Shown here: positions 38,426-49,160 of the stretch, piece after piece | How positions within the stretch are numbered: the stretch's first letter is position 1 | Layout: each line of letters starts with the position of its first letter | Assembly: GCF_038049925.1 (NCBI RefSeq) | Contig: NZ_CP145809.1 | Span: forward strand, 1,116,001-1,180,000 | Direction: 5' to 3' | Length of the DNA: 64,000 nt | From: Georgenia sp. M64 | GTDB taxonomy: Bacteria > Actinomycetota > Actinomycetes > Actinomycetales > Actinomycetaceae | The notes under the pieces: model-generated | What the model was told of the DNA's origin: nothing | Databases searched by the model: none | What the model saw: the letters and a program-made list of their open reading frames with translations, nothing else | Translations under genes and position numbers: made by a program

Positions 38426-38797
38426 ATGACACATCGCAGCGAGACACCCACGCCCCCCGCCGGGCCGGTGCGGACCTGCACGGGATGCCGGGGACGGGCC
38501 CCGAGGTCCGACCTGGTCCGCCTCGTCCTGGACGCCGCCGCGCAGCGCGTGGTGGTCGACCAGGACCGGACGGCACCGGGACGAGGCGCCTGGCTCCACC
38601 CGAGCCGGGAGTGCCTGGACCTCGCCCTCCGACGTCGGAGCATCGGCCGGGCCCTGCGAGCAGCAGGACCGGTGGAGCTCTCCGCGGTGGGCGAGTGGTT
38701 CGACCAGCGACAACCGCCGCCGGCGCCCGATGCGCCAGAGGTGGTCACCACGTCATCGACGAAGAAAGCGGGTTGGAAGCCGATGGGCACCCGATGA
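38426..38797 (+). CDS. YlxR family RNA-binding protein
   Basis: A 123-residue YlxR (DUF448) protein with the signature GPVRTCTGCRGRAPRSDLVRLV and GRGAWLHPSRECLDLALRRRSIGRAL. In other bacteria it binds RNA and, as RnpM, modulates RNase P. Its C-terminal 35 residues are Pro-rich. The ATG at 38426 is chosen because the family starts about 15 residues before the RTC motif; the frame is open upstream into nusA. Conserved between nusA and infB. Confidence 0.9.
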   Translation: MTHRSETPTPPAGPVRTCTGCRGRAPRSDLVRLVLDAAAQRVVVDQDRTAPGRGAWLHPSRECLDLALRRRSIGRALRAAGPVELSAVGEWFDQRQPPPAPDAPEVVTTSSTKKAGWKPMGTR

Positions 38798-38867
38798 GTA
38801 CCCAGCGATGAGCTGCCAGCACTAAAAGCGGTCCACCCTGTCCCGGGCGGGCCGAGACAGGAGAGTT

Positions 38868-41801
38868 GTGGCAAAGGTCCGCGTGCACGAGCTCGCCAAG
38901 GAGCTCGGCGTCGACAGCAAGACGGTTCTCGCGAAGCTTCGCGAGCAGGGAGAGTTCGTGAAGTCGGCGTCGTCGACGATCGAGGCCCCCGTCATCCGTC
39001 GGCTGCGTGAAGCATTCCCCGCCGAGGCGGAGAGTCCGAAGAAGCCTGCCGGGCCCCGCCCCGGCGCGTCCGGCCGGCCGTCCGCGCCGGAGGCCGCACC
39101 CGAGCCGGCCACCACCCGGCCGGCCCCCGCCGCCGACGGCGGCCAGGAGCGTCCTGCCGCGCAGGCCCCCGCGCCCGCCGAGGCGAGCGCCCCGGCTGCG
39201 CCGGCTCCCGCCGCCCCGGCCGCCCCCGCCCCGGCAGCCCCGGCCCCCGCTGCGGCGCCTGCCGAGGCCGCGGCTCCCGAGGCGCCCGCCCCGGCGGCTC
39301 GTCCGGGCGCACCCCGCCCGGCGGCGCGACCCACCCCCGAGCGTCCGGCCCCGGAGCGCCCGGCTGCCGAGCGTCCCGCTGCGGAGCGCCCGGCCGCCGA
39401 GCGTCCCGGCGCCCCCCGACCCGGCGCGTCCTCGCGTCCGGGGAACAACCCGTTCGCGCCGTCCCAGGGGATGCCCCGTCCGGGCGGCTCCGGCGGCGCT
39501 CGCCCCGGCGCCCCGCGTCCGGGGAACAACCCGTTCGCGCCGTCCCAGGGGATGCCCCGTCCGGGCGGCTCCGGCGGTCCGCGTCCCGGCGCCCCGCGTC
39601 CGGGGCAGGCGCCCGGCGCCCGTCCCGCGGGCCCGCGTCCGGGCGGCCCCCGCCCGAACCCGAACATGATGCCCGGGCAGAGCTCGGTCGCCCGTCCCGG
39701 CGCCCCGGCCGCCCGTCCGGGTGGTGGCGGCGGCGGTCGCGGTCGTCCCGGCGGCGGAGGCGGCGGCTTCGGCGGCCGTCCCGGCGGCGGTGGCGGACCC
39801 GGCGCAGGTGGCGCTCCCGGTGGTTTCGCCGGCCGTCCCGGCGGCGGTGGCCGCGGTGGACGCGGCGGCACCCAGGGTGCGTTCGGCCGCGCCGGCGGTC
39901 GCCCGGTCCGGGGACGGAAGTCCAAGCGGGCCAAGCGCCAGGAGTTCGAGCAGCAGTCGGCGCCGTCGATCGGCGGCGTGCAGGTCCCCCGCGGCGACGG
40001 CAGCACGGTCGTGCGCATCCGCGCCGGCGCCTCGCTGGCGGACTTCGCCGACCGCATCGACGCCAACCCGGCGTCGCTCGTGACGGTGCTGTTCCACCTC
40101 GGTGAGATGGCCACGGCCACGCAGTCCCTGGACGAGGACACCTTCTCGGCGCTCGGCGCCGAGCTCGGCTACGTCGTCGAGATCGTCTCCCCGGAGGAGG
40201 AGGAGCGCGAGCTCCTCAGCGGGTTCGACATCGACCTCGAGGCCGAGGAGGCCGGCGAGACCGACGAGGACCTGCTCCCGCGCCCGCCGGTCGTCACCGT
40301 CATGGGTCACGTCGACCACGGAAAGACCAAGCTCCTCGACGCCATCCGCTCCACGGACGTCGTCGCGGGCGAGGCCGGTGGCATCACCCAGCACATCGGT
40401 GCCTACCAGGTCGTCACCGAGCACGAGGACCAGCAGCGCCGGATCACGTTCCTCGACACCCCCGGTCACGAGGCGTTCACCGCCATGCGTGCCCGTGGTG
40501 CCGAGGCGACCGACATCGCGATCCTCGTGGTCGCCGCGGACGACGGCGTCATGCCCCAGACCGTGGAGGCGCTCAACCACGCCCAGGCGGCCGGCGTGCC
40601 GATCGTCGTGGCCGTGAACAAGGTCGACCGCGAGGGCGCCAACCCGGCGAAGATCCGCCAGCAGCTCACCGAGTACAACCTGGTGGCGGAGGAGTACGGC
40701 GGCGACACGATGTTCGTCGACGTCTCCGCGCTGAGGCGCACGGGCATCGACGACCTCCTCGAGGCCGTCCTGCTCACCGCCGACGCGGCGCTGGACCTGC
40801 GGGCCAACCCCAACAAGGACGCCCGCGGTGTGGCGATCGAGGCCAACCTGGACAAGGGCCGCGGCGCCGTCGCGACCGTCCTGGTCGACTCCGGCACCCT
40901 GCACGTCGGGGACTCGATCGTCGCCGGCACGGCCCACGGCCGCGTCCGCGCCATGTTCGACGAGCACGGCGAGCACGTGACCGAGGCGGGCCCGGCCCGT
41001 CCGGTGCAGGTCCTCGGCCTGCAGTCCGTCCCCCGCGCCGGCGACTCCTTCCTGGTGGCGCCCGACGACCGGACGGCCCGCCAGATCGCCGACAAGCGTG
41101 CGGCCGCCGAGCGCGCCGCGACGCTGGCCAAGCGCCGCAAGCGCGTCAGCCTGGAGGACTTCACCAAGGCCCTCGAGGAGGGCAAGGTCGACACCCTCAA
41201 CCTCATCATCAAGGGTGACGTCTCCGGTGCCGTCGAGGCCCTGGAGGACGCGCTGCTCAAGATCGACGTGGGCGACGAGGTCGCGCTGCGGATCATCCAC
41301 CGCGGTGTGGGTGCCATCACGCAGAACGACGTCAACCTCGCGACGGTGGACTCCGCCGTCATCATCGGCTTCAACGTGCGCCCCGCCGAGCGGGTCGCCG
41401 AGCTGGCCGACCGCGAGGGCGTGGACCTGAAGTTCTACTCGGTCATCTACGACGCGATCGACGACGTCGAGGCGGCGCTCAAGGGCATGCTCAAGCCGGA
41501 GTTCGAGGAGGTGCAGCTCGGTACCGCCGAGGTGCGCCAGGTGTTCCGCTCCTCCAAGTTCGGCAACATCGCCGGTTCGATCGTCCGCTCGGGCACCATC
41601 CGACGGAACACGAACGCGCGTCTGACCCGTGACGGCGTCGTCATCACGGAGAAGCTGACCATCGAGTCGCTGCGCCGCGAGAAGGACGACGTCACCGAGG
41701 TCCGCGAGGGCTTCGAGTGCGGTATCGGCATCGGCTTCAAGGACGTCCAGGAGGGCGACATCATCGAGACCTTCGAGATGCGCGAGAAGCCGCGCGCCTG
41801 A
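38868..41801 (+). CDS. infB: Translation initiation factor IF-2
   Basis: A 977-residue IF-2 that places fMet-tRNA on the ribosome. N-terminal IF2N motif ([23 protein letters not shown]), then about 310 residues rich in Ala, Pro, Gly and Arg, including an exact 27-residue-period duplication and a Gly/Arg-rich stretch. The G domain starts at residue 480 (GHVDHGKT), with DTPGHEAF and NKVD; domains II-IV follow to the end. The GTG at 38868 has AGGAGAG upstream. A hairpin at 41815-41852 separates it from rbfA. Confidence 0.97.
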   Translation: MAKVRVHELAKELGVDSKTVLAKLREQGEFVKSASSTIEAPVIRRLREAFPAEAESPKKPAGPRPGASGRPSAPEAAPEPATTRPAPAADGGQERPAAQAPAPAEASAPAAPAPAAPAAPAPAAPAPAAAPAEAAAPEAPAPAARPGAPRPAARPTPERPAPERPAAERPAAERPAAERPGAPRPGASSRPGNNPFAPSQGMPRPGGSGGARPGAPRPGNNPFAPSQGMPRPGGSGGPRPGAPRPGQAPGARPAGPRPGGPRPNPNMMPGQSSVARPGAPAARPGGGGGGRGRPGGGGGGFGGRPGGGGGPGAGGAPGGFAGRPGGGGRGGRGGTQGAFGRAGGRPVRGRKSKRAKRQEFEQQSAPSIGGVQVPRGDGSTVVRIRAGASLADFADRIDANPASLVTVLFHLGEMATATQSLDEDTFSALGAELGYVVEIVSPEEEERELLSGFDIDLEAEEAGETDEDLLPRPPVVTVMGHVDHGKTKLLDAIRSTDVVAGEAGGITQHIGAYQVVTEHEDQQRRITFLDTPGHEAFTAMRARGAEATDIAILVVAADDGVMPQTVEALNHAQAAGVPIVVAVNKVDREGANPAKIRQQLTEYNLVAEEYGGDTMFVDVSALRRTGIDDLLEAVLLTADAALDLRANPNKDARGVAIEANLDKGRGAVATVLVDSGTLHVGDSIVAGTAHGRVRAMFDEHGEHVTEAGPARPVQVLGLQSVPRAGDSFLVAPDDRTARQIADKRAAAERAATLAKRRKRVSLEDFTKALEEGKVDTLNLIIKGDVSGAVEALEDALLKIDVGDEVALRIIHRGVGAITQNDVNLATVDSAVIIGFNVRPAERVAELADREGVDLKFYSVIYDAIDDVEAALKGMLKPEFEEVQLGTAEVRQVFRSSKFGNIAGSIVRSGTIRRNTNARLTRDGVVITEKLTIESLRREKDDVTEVREGFECGIGIGFKDVQEGDIIETFEMREKPRA
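39434..39577 (+). repeat. In-frame direct repeat inside infB
   Basis: A 63-base block (39434-39496) recurs at 39515-39577, an 81-base period equal to 27 codons, encoding [18 protein letters not shown] twice. The nearly identical bases suggest a recent duplication in the disordered region. Confidence 0.85.
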
Positions 41802-41814
41802 CGCCCCACCACGA

Positions 41815-41852
41815 CGGCCCCGCGGCGCACGGATATCGTGCCCGCGGGGCCG
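41815..41852 (+). terminator. Hairpin after infB
   Basis: CGGCCCCGCGG pairs perfectly with CCGCGGGGCCG, and the inner GCACG/CGTGC extends the stem. Lies 14 bases after the infB stop, before rbfA. It may be a partial terminator or processing site within the operon. Confidence 0.8.
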
Positions 41853-41883
41853 CCTGTGTCCCACCCAGACGAAGGAGACCCCC

Positions 41884-42420
41884 ATGGCCGACGCCCCCCG
41901 CGCCCGCAAGCTCGCCGAGCGCATCCAGCAGATCGTCGCCCGGATGATCGACACCCGGATCAAGGACCCGCGGCTCGGCTTCGTCACCGTCACCGACGTG
42001 CGCGTGACCGGGGACCTGCAGAACGCCACGATCTTCTACACCGTCCTGGGCACGGAGGAGGAGCGCACCTCCTCCGCCGCGGCCCTGGCGTCGGCCAAGG
42101 GGCTCATCCGCTCCGAGGTGGGCAAGCAGACCGGCCTGCGGCTGACGCCCACCATCGAGTTCATCCTCGACGCGGTGCCGGAGACGGCGGCGCACCTCGA
42201 GGAGGCGCTGCGCTCCGCCGCCGCGCACGACGCCGAGGTGGCCCGCCTGGCCGCCCAGGCCGCCTACGCCGGCGAGTCCGACCCCTACCGCCGTCCCGAG
42301 GACGACGACCTGGACGACGACCTGGCGGACGACGAGCCCGCGACCGGTGCCGTGTCCGAGCCCGCGACCGGTGCCGTGCCCGAGCCCGACGAGCGGCCCG
42401 ACGGGACCACCACCCGGTGA
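41884..42420 (+). CDS. rbfA: Ribosome-binding factor A
   Basis: A 178-residue RbfA for late 30S maturation. KH-type core: [43 protein letters not shown], then [16 protein letters not shown]. The C-terminal 45 residues are acidic with a short internal repeat (EPATGAV twice). ATG after GAAGGAGA. The stop overlaps the truB start as GTGA. Confidence 0.95.
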   Translation: MADAPRARKLAERIQQIVARMIDTRIKDPRLGFVTVTDVRVTGDLQNATIFYTVLGTEEERTSSAAALASAKGLIRSEVGKQTGLRLTPTIEFILDAVPETAAHLEEALRSAAAHDAEVARLAAQAAYAGESDPYRRPEDDDLDDDLADDEPATGAVSEPATGAVPEPDERPDGTTTR

Positions 42421-43403
42421 CCGCGCCCGCCCGGCCCGACGTCCCGCGCGGGGCGGCGACCGCGGCCGACGGGCTGGTGATCGTCGACAAGCCCGCCGGC
42501 TGGACCAGCCACGACGTCGTCGCACGCACCCGGCGCCTCGCCGCGACGAAGAAGGTGGGGCACGCGGGGACGCTGGACCCCATGGCGACCGGTGTCCTGG
42601 TGCTCGGTGTCGGCCGAGCGACGCGGCTGCTGACGTACCTCGTGGGCGTGGACAAGGAGTACACCGCCACGGTCCGTCTGGGGCAGGACACGGTGACCGA
42701 CGACGCCGAGGGTGAGATCACCTCGGCACCGGGCGCCGCCGGCCTGCTGCGCGCGGACGGCACCGTCGACAGCGCGGCCCTCGAGACCGCCCTGGCGAGC
42801 CTGCGCGGACCCATCCAGCAGGTCCCGAGCCAGGTCTCGGCCATCAAGGTCGACGGCAGGCGCTCGTACGCCCGCGTCCGTCAGGGCGAGGACGTCGAGC
42901 TGCCCGCGCGGCCGGTCACCGTCCACCGGCTCGAGGTCACCGCGCCGCCCCGGCCGGGGACCGCCGGGACCACCCCGGTGGTCGACGTCGACGTCGTGGT
43001 GGGGTGCTCCTCGGGCACGTACGTCCGGGCGCTCGCCCGCGACCTCGGCGCCGCCCTGGGCACCGGTGGGCACCTGACCGCGCTGCGCCGCACCCGGGTC
43101 GGCCCCTTCCAGGAGTCGGACGCCCGCGGCGTCGACGAGCTGACGGAGCAGGTCCGTGCCGGGGCCGCGGCCGCCGAGCCGGCGGGCCTGCCCGTGACCG
43201 ACCTCACCACCGCGGCCACCGCGTGCTTCCCCACCCGCGCGCTCGGGGAGGAGGAGGCCGCGGCCGTGCGGGTGGGCCGGTCGCTCACGCCCACCGGCGA
43301 GGCGGGCCCCACCGCGGCCCTCGCCCCCGACGGGCACGTCCTGGCGCTCCTCGCCGACCGCGACGGCGCCGCGCGTCCGGTCCTCGTGCTCGACCCGGCG
43401 TGA
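42417..43403 (+). CDS. truB: tRNA pseudouridine-55 synthase TruB
   Basis: A 328-residue TruB. Catalytic D54 is in [20 protein letters not shown], preceded by [16 protein letters not shown]; the [21 protein letters not shown] and [21 protein letters not shown] motifs follow. The actinobacterial C-terminal PUA-like part ends the protein. GTG start overlaps the rbfA stop. Confidence 0.96.
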   Translation: MTAPARPDVPRGAATAADGLVIVDKPAGWTSHDVVARTRRLAATKKVGHAGTLDPMATGVLVLGVGRATRLLTYLVGVDKEYTATVRLGQDTVTDDAEGEITSAPGAAGLLRADGTVDSAALETALASLRGPIQQVPSQVSAIKVDGRRSYARVRQGEDVELPARPVTVHRLEVTAPPRPGTAGTTPVVDVDVVVGCSSGTYVRALARDLGAALGTGGHLTALRRTRVGPFQESDARGVDELTEQVRAGAAAAEPAGLPVTDLTTAATACFPTRALGEEEAAAVRVGRSLTPTGEAGPTAALAPDGHVLALLADRDGAARPVLVLDPA

Positions 43404-43449
43404 GCGCCCGGGAGGTGTCCCCGCCGGGCGCCACGCCCGGACCGCCGTC

Positions 43450-43455
43450 TACAGT
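43450..43455 (+). promoter_or_regulatory. Candidate -10 element (TACAGT) of the small Cys/His-rich gene
   Basis: TACAGT 48 bases before the ATG at 43504; no clear -35. It suggests the small gene is not just a read-through product of truB. Confidence 0.35.
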
Positions 43456-43503
43456 GACGGACATGACCGGCCCGGTACCGGGCCCCCGACGTGAGGAGAC
43501 CCC

Positions 43504-43695
43504 ATGAGCGAGAACACCACCACCGGCGGCTGCGGCTGCGGCTGCGGCGGGCACGCCGAGAAGGCCCAGACCACCACGGAGGTCCGCCGCGACCTCGGGC
43601 TCAAGGCCGCCCGTCCCGGTGAGGGCACCAGCCCCGCCGAGCTGGCCGGCCACGGCGCGCACGCCGGGGGCGGCTGCGCCTGCGGGCGGCACTGA
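43504..43695 (+). CDS. Small Cys/His-rich protein, possible metal binder
   Basis: A 63-residue protein that I do not recognise. Five cysteines and four histidines cluster at the two ends: C10, C12, C14, H17 (GCGCGCGGH) and H50, H53, C58, C60, H63 (GGGCACGRH). Both ends share CxCxxH, so one or two zinc, copper or iron sites are plausible. The middle is charged and ordinary. A strong ribosome-binding site (GAGGAG) and a separate -10-like hexamer indicate a real gene. It lies between truB and ribF, where most actinobacteria have nothing. No signal peptide. Metal storage, sensing or redox roles are guesses. Confidence 0.75.
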   Translation: MSENTTTGGCGCGCGGHAEKAQTTTEVRRDLGLKAARPGEGTSPAELAGHGAHAGGGCACGRH

Positions 43696-43712
43696 CCCGG
43701 CCGGGCGCCCGG

Positions 43713-43718
43713 TAGGGT
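43713..43718 (+). promoter_or_regulatory. Candidate -10 element of ribF (TAGGGT)
   Basis: TAGGGT 47 bases before the ribF GTG, shortly after the stop of the small Cys/His gene. Confidence 0.4.
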
Positions 43719-43764
43719 CGTCCACGCGCGCGCGTCGGCCGCGCCGACGCGGAGGAGGTCAGCG

Positions 43765-44763
43765 GTGCAGGTGTGGAGGAGCGTCGCCGAGATCCCCGCG
43801 GACCTCGGCGGCACGGTCACGACCCTCGGCATCTTCGACGGGGTCCACCGGGGCCACCAGGTCGTCCTCGCCGCCACCGCCGAGGAGGCGGAGGGTGCCG
43901 GGCTGACCTCGGTGGCCGTGACGTTCGACCCCCACCCGGTCCACGTGCACCGGCCGGCCGACGAGCTGCCGCTGATCTCGTCCCTCACCGACCGCATCGA
44001 GCGGCTGGCCGCCACCGGGATCGACGCCGTCCTCGTCCTGGAGTACACCCTCGACCTCGCCCGCAACAGCCCCGAGGACTTCGCCCGCGGCTACCTCGTC
44101 GACGCCCTGCACAGCCGCGTCGTGGTGGTGGGGGAGGACGTGCGCTTCGGGTGGGGCAACGCCGGCGACCAGCACACGATGGTCGCGCTGGGCCACGAGC
44201 TCGGCTTCGCCGTGCGGATCGTCACCGACATCTGCGACGAGGGCGGGCGCCGCTGGTCCTCGACCTGGGTGCGCGAGCTCCTCGCCGCAGGGGACGTCGC
44301 CGGTGCGGCGCACGTCCTCGGCCGGAGCCACCGCGTGCGCGGCGTCGTCGTCCACGGCGCCAAGCGCGGACGGGCCCTCGGCTACCCCACGGCCAACCTG
44401 CACGCGGACGACCTCGGTGTCGTCCCCGCGGACGGCGTCTACGCGGGCTGGCTGATCCGGCCCGCGCACGCCCCCGAGCCGGGCGCGTCCAAGCGCCTCC
44501 CCGCGGCGGTCTCCGTGGGCACCAACCCCACGTTCGACGGCGTGGAGCGCACCGTGGAGGCCTACGTCCTGGGGCGGACCGATCTCGACCTGTACGGCGA
44601 GGAGGTCGTCGTCGAGCTCGTCGAGCGGCTGCGGGCGATGGTGGCCTTCGACGGCGTCCCGGCCCTGCTGGAGCAGATGGCCGACGACGTGCGGCGCACC
44701 GCCGACATCCTCGGGGTGCCCGCGCCCGCCCGGCCCGACGTCTACGCGCCGCCCCGCACCTGA
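43765..44763 (+). CDS. ribF: Bifunctional riboflavin kinase / FAD synthetase
   Basis: A 332-residue RibF making FMN and FAD from riboflavin. The N-terminal FAD synthetase has LGIFDGVHRGHQVVL (nucleotidyl-transfer motif) and VTFDPHPVHVH; the C-terminal kinase has RGRALGYPTANLHADD and SVGTNPTFDGVERTVEAYVL. Both activities appear intact. The GTG at 43765 follows GGAGGAGG. Conserved truB-ribF-rpsO order. Confidence 0.95.
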   Translation: MQVWRSVAEIPADLGGTVTTLGIFDGVHRGHQVVLAATAEEAEGAGLTSVAVTFDPHPVHVHRPADELPLISSLTDRIERLAATGIDAVLVLEYTLDLARNSPEDFARGYLVDALHSRVVVVGEDVRFGWGNAGDQHTMVALGHELGFAVRIVTDICDEGGRRWSSTWVRELLAAGDVAGAAHVLGRSHRVRGVVVHGAKRGRALGYPTANLHADDLGVVPADGVYAGWLIRPAHAPEPGASKRLPAAVSVGTNPTFDGVERTVEAYVLGRTDLDLYGEEVVVELVERLRAMVAFDGVPALLEQMADDVRRTADILGVPAPARPDVYAPPRT

Positions 44764-44818
44764 ACCACCGCTGGACGGTCGGCCGGGGGCTCGTTCGCCC
44801 CGGATCCAGGGCGCCTGA

Positions 44819-44824
44819 TAGTCT
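44819..44824 (+). promoter_or_regulatory. Candidate -10 element of rpsO (TAGTCT)
   Basis: TAGTCT with a weak TTCGCC 19 bases upstream. The leader would be about 80 bases before the rpsO ATG. Confidence 0.45.
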
Positions 44825-44910
44825 GGCCCGTGCCGTCAAGCCGGCCACGGATGCGTCATGCCCGGGAGAACATGCCCCGGTGCTCCGTGCAACGACCCGA
44901 AGGAGAACCC

Positions 44911-45180
44911 ATGCCCCTCGCTGCCGACGTCAAGCAGTCCATCATCAAGGAGTACGCCACCCACGAGGGCGACACCGGTTCGCCTGAGGTCCAGGTCGCG
45001 ATGCTCACGCAGCGCATCAAGGACCTCACCGAGCACTTCAAGACCCACAAGCACGACCACCACTCCCGTCGTGGTCTGATGCTCCTCATCGGCCAGCGCA
45101 AGCGCCTTCTCGGGTACCTGCAGGCGGAGGACATCGAGCGCTACCGCAGCCTCATCGCGCGGCTCGGTCTGCGCCGCTGA
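44911..45180 (+). CDS. rpsO: 30S ribosomal protein uS15
   Basis: An 89-residue uS15 with the family motifs [21 protein letters not shown] and [25 protein letters not shown]. The ATG at 44911 is preceded by GAAGGAG and matches normal S15 length; the frame is open 27 codons further up. pnp follows, the near-universal rpsO-pnp pair, separated by a hairpin. Confidence 0.97.
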   Translation: MPLAADVKQSIIKEYATHEGDTGSPEVQVAMLTQRIKDLTEHFKTHKHDHHSRRGLMLLIGQRKRLLGYLQAEDIERYRSLIARLGLRR

Positions 45181-45188
45181 ACCACCGG

Positions 45189-45217
45189 CCGGCCCGGACC
45201 CCACGGGTCCGGGCCGG
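45189..45217 (+). terminator. Hairpin between rpsO and pnp
   Basis: A perfect 13-base stem (CCGGCCCGGACCC and complement) with loop CAC, eight bases after the rpsO stop. It is probably a terminator or RNase processing site, comparable in place to the rpsO-pnp stem of other bacteria. Confidence 0.8.
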
Positions 45218-45395
45218 TCGCGCGTGCACGGGGCACGTGCGTGCACGGCACAACTGAACTCCCACCACCACCCACCACGGGACGGCGCGTCCGGTCCTCG
45301 GTAGTGGCCTCCGGAACCGGAATCTCCGGCCTCCGTGGGCCTCGATCGAAGGCCGTCGGCCGACCGCAGGTGGACGACACGTAAGGAGGGCACCC

Positions 45396-47738
45396 GTGGA
45401 GGGTCCCGAGATCACGTCCGCAGAAGCCGTCATCGACAACGGCAAGTTCGGCACCAGAACCGTTCGCTTCGAGACCGGCCGCCTGGCCCGTCAGGCCGCC
45501 GGCTCCGCCGTGGCCTACCTCGACGACGAGACCATGGTCCTGTCGGCCACGACCGTCGGCAAGCACCCCAAGGACCACTTCGACTTCTTCCCCCTCACGG
45601 TGGACGTCGAGGAGCGCCAGTACGCCGCCGGCAAGATCCCCGGCTCGTTCTTCCGCCGCGAGGGCCGGCCCTCGACCGAGGCGATCCTCGCCTGCCGGCT
45701 CATCGACCGCCCGCTGCGCCCGACCTTCGTCAAGGGCCTGCGCAACGAGGTCCAGGTCGTCGAGACCGTCCTGGCGATCCACCCGGACGACACCTACGAC
45801 GTCCTGGCGATCAACGCCGCCTCGCTGTCCACCCAGATCTCCGGCCTGCCGTTCTCCGGGCCCATCGGTGGCACGCGCATCGCCTACATCGACGACCAGT
45901 GGGTCGCCTTCCCGCGCTACTCCGAGCTGGAGAAGGCCGTCTTCTCCATGGTCGTGGCCGGCCGCATCGCCGGTGACGACGTCGCGATCATGATGGTCGA
46001 GGCCGAGGCGACCGACAACGCCTGGACGCTCATGAAGGACCACGGCGCCACCGCCCCGACCGAGGAGATCGTCGCCGCCGGCCTCGAGGCCGCCAAGCCC
46101 TTCATCAAGGCGCTGTGCGACGCCCAGTCCGAGGTCGCCGCAGTCTCGGCCAAGCCGACGGCGGAGTTCCCGCTGTTCCTGGACTACCAGGACGACGTCG
46201 TCGAGGCCGTCGAGGCCCACGTCAGCGCGGACCTCGCCCAGGCGATCACCATCCCCGGCAAGCAGGACCGCGAGTCCCGCCAGGAGGAGATCCGGGCCGG
46301 GATGCTCGCGGCGCTCGGCGAGCGGTTCGAGGGCCGCGACAAGGAGCTCTCCGCCGCGTTCCGGGCCATCACCAAGAAGGCGGTGCGCCAGCGCGTCCTC
46401 AAGGACGGCGTGCGCATGGACGGGCGCGGGCTCAAGGACATCCGCACCCTCTCCGCCGAGGTCGAGGTGCTCCCGCGGGTGCACGGCTCGGCGATCTTCG
46501 AGCGCGGCGAGACCCAGATCCTCGGTGTCACCACGCTGAACATGCTCCGCATGGAGCAGCAGCTGGACACGCTCTCGCCCGTCACGCGCAAGCGGTACAT
46601 GCACAACTACAACTTCCCGCCCTACTCGACCGGTGAGACCGGCCGCGTGGGCTCGCCCAAGCGCCGCGAGATCGGCCACGGCGCCCTGGCGGAGCGGGCC
46701 CTCATGCCCGTCCTGCCCCCGCGCGAGGAGTTCCCCTACGCGATCCGTCAGGTCTCCGAGGCGCTCGGCTCCAACGGCTCGACGTCGATGGGCTCCGTCT
46801 GCGCCTCCACCCTGTCGATGCTCAACGCCGGTGTGCCGCTGCGCGCCCCCGTGGCGGGCATCGCGATGGGCCTGATGTCGGACACCGTCGACGGGGAGAC
46901 CCGCTACGCCGCCCTGACCGACATCCTCGGGGCCGAGGACGCCTTCGGCGACATGGACTTCAAGGTCGCCGGCACGCGCGAGTTCATCACCGCCATCCAG
47001 CTCGACACCAAGCTCGACGGCATCCCCGCCTCGGTCCTGGCCTCGGCCCTGACCCAGGCCCGCGACGCGCGCCTGTACATCCTCGACGTCATGAACGAGG
47101 CCATCGACACCCCCGACGAGATGGCCGCGACCGCCCCCCGCGTCATCACCGTCAAGGTCCCGGTGGACAAGATCGGCGAGGTCATCGGGCCGAAGGGCAA
47201 GATGATCAACCAGATCCAGGAGGACACCGGCGCGGACATCTCGATCGAGGACGACGGCACCGTCTACATCGGCGCGACCGACGGCCCCTCGGCCGAGGCG
47301 GCCCGCCAGGCGGTCAACGCCATCGCGAACCCGCAGATGCCCGAGATCGGCGAGCGGTTCGTCGGTACGGTCGTCAAGACCACCTCCTTCGGCGCGTTCG
47401 TCTCGCTCAGCCCCGGCAAGGACGGCCTGCTGCACATCTCGCAGATCCGCCGGCTCGTCGGCGGCAAGCGCGTGGAGAACGTCGAGGACGTCCTCTCCGT
47501 CGGGCAGAAGGTCCAGGTCGAGCTCGCCGAGATCGACCCGCGCGGCAAGCTCTCGCTGCACGCCGTCGTCGAGGGCGAGGAGAACACCCCCGCCGACGGC
47601 GACGACCAGGTCGACGAGACCTCGGAGGCCACCACCGAGGAGGCCCCCCGTGCCGAGCGCCGCGAGGGCGGTCGCAGCCGGCGCCGCACCCGCACCCGCC
47701 ACGACGAGGGCGGCGCGGACTCCGGGGACGACGCCTGA
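45396..47738 (+). CDS. pnp: Polyribonucleotide nucleotidyltransferase (PNPase)
   Basis: A 780-residue PNPase, the phosphorolytic 3'-5' exoribonuclease. Two RNase PH domains (first with [25 protein letters not shown], second with [10 protein letters not shown]-like [17 protein letters not shown]), the linking helical domain, a KH domain ([25 protein letters not shown]) and an S1 domain ([28 protein letters not shown]). An acidic/Arg-rich tail is typical of actinobacteria, which also use PNPase for ppGpp-sensitive polymerisation. GTG after TAAGGAGGG. Start of the M16 gene is three bases after its stop. Confidence 0.97.
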   Translation: MEGPEITSAEAVIDNGKFGTRTVRFETGRLARQAAGSAVAYLDDETMVLSATTVGKHPKDHFDFFPLTVDVEERQYAAGKIPGSFFRREGRPSTEAILACRLIDRPLRPTFVKGLRNEVQVVETVLAIHPDDTYDVLAINAASLSTQISGLPFSGPIGGTRIAYIDDQWVAFPRYSELEKAVFSMVVAGRIAGDDVAIMMVEAEATDNAWTLMKDHGATAPTEEIVAAGLEAAKPFIKALCDAQSEVAAVSAKPTAEFPLFLDYQDDVVEAVEAHVSADLAQAITIPGKQDRESRQEEIRAGMLAALGERFEGRDKELSAAFRAITKKAVRQRVLKDGVRMDGRGLKDIRTLSAEVEVLPRVHGSAIFERGETQILGVTTLNMLRMEQQLDTLSPVTRKRYMHNYNFPPYSTGETGRVGSPKRREIGHGALAERALMPVLPPREEFPYAIRQVSEALGSNGSTSMGSVCASTLSMLNAGVPLRAPVAGIAMGLMSDTVDGETRYAALTDILGAEDAFGDMDFKVAGTREFITAIQLDTKLDGIPASVLASALTQARDARLYILDVMNEAIDTPDEMAATAPRVITVKVPVDKIGEVIGPKGKMINQIQEDTGADISIEDDGTVYIGATDGPSAEAARQAVNAIANPQMPEIGERFVGTVVKTTSFGAFVSLSPGKDGLLHISQIRRLVGGKRVENVEDVLSVGQKVQVELAEIDPRGKLSLHAVVEGEENTPADGDDQVDETSEATTEEAPRAERREGGRSRRRTRTRHDEGGADSGDDA

Positions 47739-47741
47739 GTC

Positions 47742-49160
47742 ATGCCCCACCCGCTGAACCTGGGTCCTGCCGGGTCGCCCGGCACCGAGGTCCGCACCGA
47801 GCAGGACGGCAGCGTCATCCGGCGCTCCGTCCTGCCCGGGGGGATCAGGGTCCTCACCGAGGAGATGCCCGGCCAGCGCTCCACCGCGGTGGGGGCGTGG
47901 GTGGCCGTCGGCTCGCGTGACGAGACCGACGGCCACCACGGCTCCACCCACTTCCTCGAGCACCTGCTGTTCAAGGGCACGCCGACCCGCACCGCCCTGG
48001 ACATCGCCGAGGCCTTCGACGCGGTCGGCGGCGAGGCCAACGCCGCCACGGGCAAGGAGCACACCTCCTACTACGCCCGGGTCCTGGACGTCGACCTGCC
48101 CATGGCGGTGGACGTCATCGCCGACATGGTGACCTCCTCCCTCATCGACGCCGGTGAGCTCGAGACCGAGCGCGGGGTCATCCTCGAGGAGCTCGCGATG
48201 AACGACGACGACCCGGTCGACGTCGCCCACGAGCGCTTCACCACCGCCGTGCTGGGGGACCACCCCCTCGGCCGTCCCATCGGCGGGACCCCCGAGACCA
48301 TCCGGGCCGTCCCGCGCGAGGCCGTCCTCGAGCACTACCGGCGCACCTACGTCCCGCGTGAGCTCGTCGTCACCGCCGCCGGCAGCGTCGACCACGACGC
48401 GCTGTGCACCCAGGTCGTCGACGCCGTCCGCGCGGGCGGCTGGACCCTCGACCCCGCGGCGGTCCCGGCGGCCCGGCGTCACGGCGCGGCGGCGGCCCAC
48501 GCCCGCGGGATCGACGTGCCGGGCTCCGGCGCCGTCGTCGTGCCCGGCCCCGAGTCCGCCCTGCTGCCCACCGCGGGCAGTGCCGTCACGGTGCGGCGAC
48601 CCACCGAGCAGGCCAACGTCCTCCTCGGCGGGCGGGGCATCCAGGCGGGCGACGACCGCCGGTACGTCCTGTCCGTGCTCACCACCGTCCTCGGCGGCGG
48701 GATGAGCTCGCGGCTGTTCCAGGAGATCCGCGAGAAGCGGGGCCTGGCCTACTCCACGTACGCCTTCGCCTCGTCCTACGCAGAGGCCGGCACCTTCGGC
48801 CTCTACGCCGGCTGCGCGCCGGGCAACGTCGAGCAGGTCGTCGAGCTGCTCGTCTCCGAGTGGGAGCGGCTGGCCGCCGACGGCATCACCCCCGAGGAGC
48901 TCGCCCGCGGGGTGGGGCAGCTGCGGGGGAACCTCGTCCTCGGCCTGGAGGACAACGGCTCGCGGATGGCCCGCCTGGGCCGCGCGGAGATCGTCCACGG
49001 CGAGCTCACCAGCCTCGACGAGATGATCGAGCGGATCTCCGCCGTGACGGCCCAGCAGGTGCGTGACCTCGCCGCCGAGCTGGCCGCCGCGCCGCGCTCC
49101 CTCGTCGTCGTCGGTCCGTTCGAGGACGACCTCGCGGCCCGGCTCCTCACCGCCGGCTGA
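47742..49160 (+). CDS. M16 family zinc peptidase
   Basis: A 472-residue M16B (processing-peptidase-like) protein. The inverted zinc motif HFLEH (H70, E73, H74) and the downstream glutamate region ERGVILEELAMNDDDP are present, and the C-terminal half carries the substrate-gating RxxY-type segment RGLAYSTYAFASSY. The family cleaves small peptides inside a clamshell homodimer. It follows pnp by three bases in actinobacteria generally (as with Rv2782c in M. tuberculosis). No signal peptide. Exact substrate unknown. Confidence 0.93.
   Translation: MPHPLNLGPAGSPGTEVRTEQDGSVIRRSVLPGGIRVLTEEMPGQRSTAVGAWVAVGSRDETDGHHGSTHFLEHLLFKGTPTRTALDIAEAFDAVGGEANAATGKEHTSYYARVLDVDLPMAVDVIADMVTSSLIDAGELETERGVILEELAMNDDDPVDVAHERFTTAVLGDHPLGRPIGGTPETIRAVPREAVLEHYRRTYVPRELVVTAAGSVDHDALCTQVVDAVRAGGWTLDPAAVPAARRHGAAAAHARGIDVPGSGAVVVPGPESALLPTAGSAVTVRRPTEQANVLLGGRGIQAGDDRRYVLSVLTTVLGGGMSSRLFQEIREKRGLAYSTYAFASSYAEAGTFGLYAGCAPGNVEQVVELLVSEWERLAADGITPEELARGVGQLRGNLVLGLEDNGSRMARLGRAEIVHGELTSLDEMIERISAVTAQQVRDLAAELAAAPRSLVVVGPFEDDLAARLLTAG

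Noticed and set aside
38745-42029. A 1094-codon minus-strand frame antisense to infB and rbfA
   Set aside because: Same GC-bias effect; infB is certain from its GTPase motifs.
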